Of a DNA stretch of 64,000 nt, positions 62,439 to 64,000 are shown piece after piece. Each line of letters opens with the position of its first letter. The stretch's first letter is position 1. Under the pieces are notes generated by a model. The model was given only the letters and a program-made list of their open reading frames with translations, did not search any database and was not told the DNA's origin. Position numbers and translations under genes: made by a program. This DNA is from Shimazuella kribbensis DSM 45090 (GTDB lineage Bacteria > Bacillota > Bacilli > Thermoactinomycetales > Thermoactinomycetaceae). The stretch lies in NCBI RefSeq assembly GCF_000428065.1, contig NZ_ATZF01000003.1, positions 124,001 through 188,000 on the forward strand, written 5' to 3'.

Positions 62439-62756
62439 TTAGCTGTCATTGTTCCCCAACAGTTCCAATCCCAATTCTTTGATCAAAAAACTAGCTTCTT
62501 TGTGCTCATATCGTTGTTTCTCTTTTTGATAATCCCAACCACTTTTGATAACATAATCAATCAATCTTGCTGCAATACTGGGCTTATAAAAGTTAATCAA
62601 CCAGTTATCTTTCCAAGTAAAATAAAGATCACCATATGATGTTTTGCTATGTAAAGGATAGACACGAAATCTTACAAAGTCAGGCTCTTCATGAATGACA
62701 TAAATAAAATCTTTATCATGTACATGGATCTTCTTCTTATGTATATGAGAAGGCAT
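62439..62756 (-). CDS. Hypothetical protein, 105 aa
   Basis: ATG after AGGAGATGGATTGACTT. His/Lys-rich start (HIHKKKIHVHDKDFIYVIH) and a beta-rich middle (VRFRVYPLHSKTSYGDLYFT WKDNWLINFY) with a helical end. Not recognised. Its 5' end overlaps the divergent frame at 62745. Confidence 0.6.
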   Translation of the reverse strand: MPSHIHKKKIHVHDKDFIYVIHEEPDFVRFRVYPLHSKTSYGDLYFTWKDNWLINFYKPSIAARLIDYVIKSGWDYQKEKQRYEHKEASFLIKELGLELLGNNDS

Positions 62757-63020
62757 AAGTCAATCCATCTCCTATCTAAACTATATTTTGAGAAAAGTGA
62801 TCTCACTAGTGGAAATGCAGTATTGGGAAAATGGATGGCCATTATTTTTGGAATTGTTTATACTTTTGTAGCCGTTTTAGGACTTTTCATGGATAACATT
62901 TTTGGATTGATCATGGTCACTCTACTTATAGAAGTCATTCACTTCGTTGTTGCTATTCTTGCCTCAGTGGTTGATTTTATTGGGAAAAAGTCAATTTCCA
63001 ATCAAAATGCAGCTGTCTAA
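62745..63020 (+). CDS. Two-span membrane protein, start uncertain
   Basis: Hydrophobic segments MAIIFGIVYTFVAVLGLFM and FGLIMVTLLIEVIHFVVAI, C-terminus KKSISNQNAAV. The start could be as late as TTG 62823 or ATG 62835, which would remove the overlap with the divergent gene. A terminator follows at 63050-63083 (AAAACTACCT/AGGTGGTTTTC). Family unknown. Confidence 0.5.
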   Translation: MRRHKSIHLLSKLYFEKSDLTSGNAVLGKWMAIIFGIVYTFVAVLGLFMDNIFGLIMVTLLIEVIHFVVAILASVVDFIGKKSISNQNAAV

Positions 63021-63049
63021 TCCGCTTATGCTCTTATCCTATTGTAATA

Positions 63050-63083
63050 AAAACTACCTTGTCTATGAGGGCAGGTGGTTTTC
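63050..63083 (+). terminator. Rho-independent terminator
   Basis: AAAACTACCT-loop-AGGTGGTTTT followed by CTTCT. Confidence 0.65.
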
Positions 63084-63175
63084 TTCTATTGATAAAACTA
63101 TTGAATAACAAATAGATTTGTATCATTATTAAGAGGAGAGACTGGAAACCGATTTTGCATAAGGAGATAGAAGAT

Positions 63176-63556
63176 ATGTCTGTAAAATTAAATGGCGTGA
63201 GAGTCAACCGCACCGAATTTATGATTTGGCAATACCAAAACAGTATTACCAAGCGGAAAATTTTGCAGACTTGGCGGAAAAATAAGCAAAAATTCCTACA
63301 ATCTTTGATTTGGGATAAAAGTAACGATAACCAATCTCCCCCGTACGCTATTCAATTTTACAAGAGTTTTAAAGCCCTGCTCTTTCAATCCTACCAAGAA
63401 GAATTTCCTGACACAGAACCCGATCTTTCTGAATTGTGTGATTGGTTATCAGATAACGCAACAATCTGTAACTTTATCGAACACAAACGAGATGAACAAA
63501 CATGGCTTGACATTCGAAAGGCCGCAAAAATATTACTCGATGGACGACTCCATTAA
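63176..63556 (+). CDS. Hypothetical protein, 126 aa
   Basis: ATG after AAGGAGATAGAAGAT. Helical, Trp- and Lys-rich (EFMIWQYQNSITKRKILQTW RKNKQKFL; DLSELCDWLSDNATICNFIE). It starts an operon with the HD-domain gene 47 bases downstream. Not recognised. Confidence 0.6.
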   Translation: MSVKLNGVRVNRTEFMIWQYQNSITKRKILQTWRKNKQKFLQSLIWDKSNDNQSPPYAIQFYKSFKALLFQSYQEEFPDTEPDLSELCDWLSDNATICNFIEHKRDEQTWLDIRKAAKILLDGRLH

Positions 63557-63603
63557 GAGACACCTACCTTTCCATCTCATTCCACACAGAGAGGAGATTC
63601 TCG

Positions 63604-64000
63604 TTGGACTTATTTGCTAATGCCAATAAACGCATACCACAAATGACCCGAGAAAAACTAGCAACCTATCTTGATCCAAAGCTTCCTAGATTCCATCATA
63701 TTCTTGGTGTTGTTCGCAATATGGAGCAACTACTCCCCAAAATAACACTTCCCTCTGGCTGGTCAGCACTCCTGATCCAAGCCTCTTACCTTCACGATAT
63801 CGGCTACAGCCCCAAACTTAATCAATACAACTATCATCAACTCGATGGGGCTGTATATGCTGCCGATCAAGGCTTTCCCAAACCGATTATTGCTACCCTC
63901 CTCTTCCATAGTTGTGCGTATGAAGGGGTTTTATATTCCAGACCTGATCTCAAAGAGATATATGAAACGCATCTTCGGAAATTGGATACAGAGGATCAAA
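63604..64000 (+). CDS. HD-domain phosphohydrolase, 3' end outside window
   Basis: TTG after GAGAGGAGATTCTCG. FHHILGVVRNMEQLL is the first metal His, SYLHDIGYSPKLNQYNYHQL DG is the HD motif, and LLFHSCAYEGV gives a later His. Small HD proteins of this kind hydrolyse nucleotides or phosphoesters. The frame is still open at the window end. Confidence 0.8.
   Translation, partial: MDLFANANKRIPQMTREKLATYLDPKLPRFHHILGVVRNMEQLLPKITLPSGWSALLIQASYLHDIGYSPKLNQYNYHQLDGAVYAADQGFPKPIIATLLFHSCAYEGVLYSRPDLKEIYETHLRKLDTEDQ

Noticed and set aside
1-64000. tRNA, rRNA or CRISPR arrays
   Set aside because: No TTCGAATC-type T-loops in cloverleaf context, no rRNA-like sequence and no regularly spaced short repeats were seen on either strand.

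Overview
The window looks like the chromosome of a low-GC, endospore-forming Bacillota. Thermoactinomycetaceae or a nearby Bacillales family is my guess, not something the sequence proves. The evidence is AT-rich DNA with strong GGAGG ribosome sites, parts of the mother-cell sigma factor gene sigK, a spore-coat-type protein, lipoboxes and Fur boxes.

The main discovery is that sigK is split at two places. On the minus strand the first 67 codons (with a sigma-E-type promoter) lie at 37200-37400. The next 76-codon block lies 16 kb away at 20726-20953. The C-terminal part is not in the window. Each break has its own large serine recombinase. Recombinase C (19151-20692, +) abuts the break in the codons Gly-Asn-Glu at AATGA, which I recall as the B. 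subtilis skin junction. Recombinase A (20943-22562, -) abuts a second break inside His-Ile-Val-Lys|Lys with a shared AAGA. Joining the ends in silico restores the sigK frame. The reciprocal circle joint extends the recombinase A reading frame by 41 codons, now stranded at 37069-37188. Inside this 16.2-kb element are decayed relatives: a second sigK 5' end (34687-34806), a deleted recombinase (31740-32488), a recombinase C tail (34995-35099), duplicated small genes and foreign GC-rich DNA.

Layout. 1-8.1 kb: a penicillin-binding protein with a degenerate transpeptidase site, a two-component system, small proteins, and a BtrH-like/PadR pair. 8.5-15.4 kb: a tightly overlapping six-gene cluster (KAS III, ATP-grasp, OleD-like reductase, metallo-beta-lactamase fold, adenylate-forming ligase, acyltransferase) flanked by a 24-bp direct repeat, probably a natural-product or lipid pathway. 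15.6-18.9 kb: lipoproteins and relics resembling the IS231/IS4 family. 19-37.4 kb: the interrupted sigK region, whose cargo includes an ArsR regulator with a broken partner, a coat protein with Asp and Cys/Lys repeats, a methyltransferase, an orphan IS605-type end and a WYL regulator with duplicated GyrI-like genes. 37.5-44.5 kb: a drug exporter, a glycosyltransferase, a split permease operon whose PadR gene is separated from its promoter by a TnpB element, and a small GC-rich fragment. 44.9-64 kb: mostly core metabolism. This holds a thioesterase, a hut operon fused to a complete branched-chain-type ABC transporter (no hutH seen) with an AraC regulator, an alpha/beta hydrolase, a Fur-controlled iron-siderophore importer, and an HD-domain gene cut by the window end.

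Limits: everything was read by eye. Family names rest on recognisable motifs, and no similarity search, folding or promoter computation was run.
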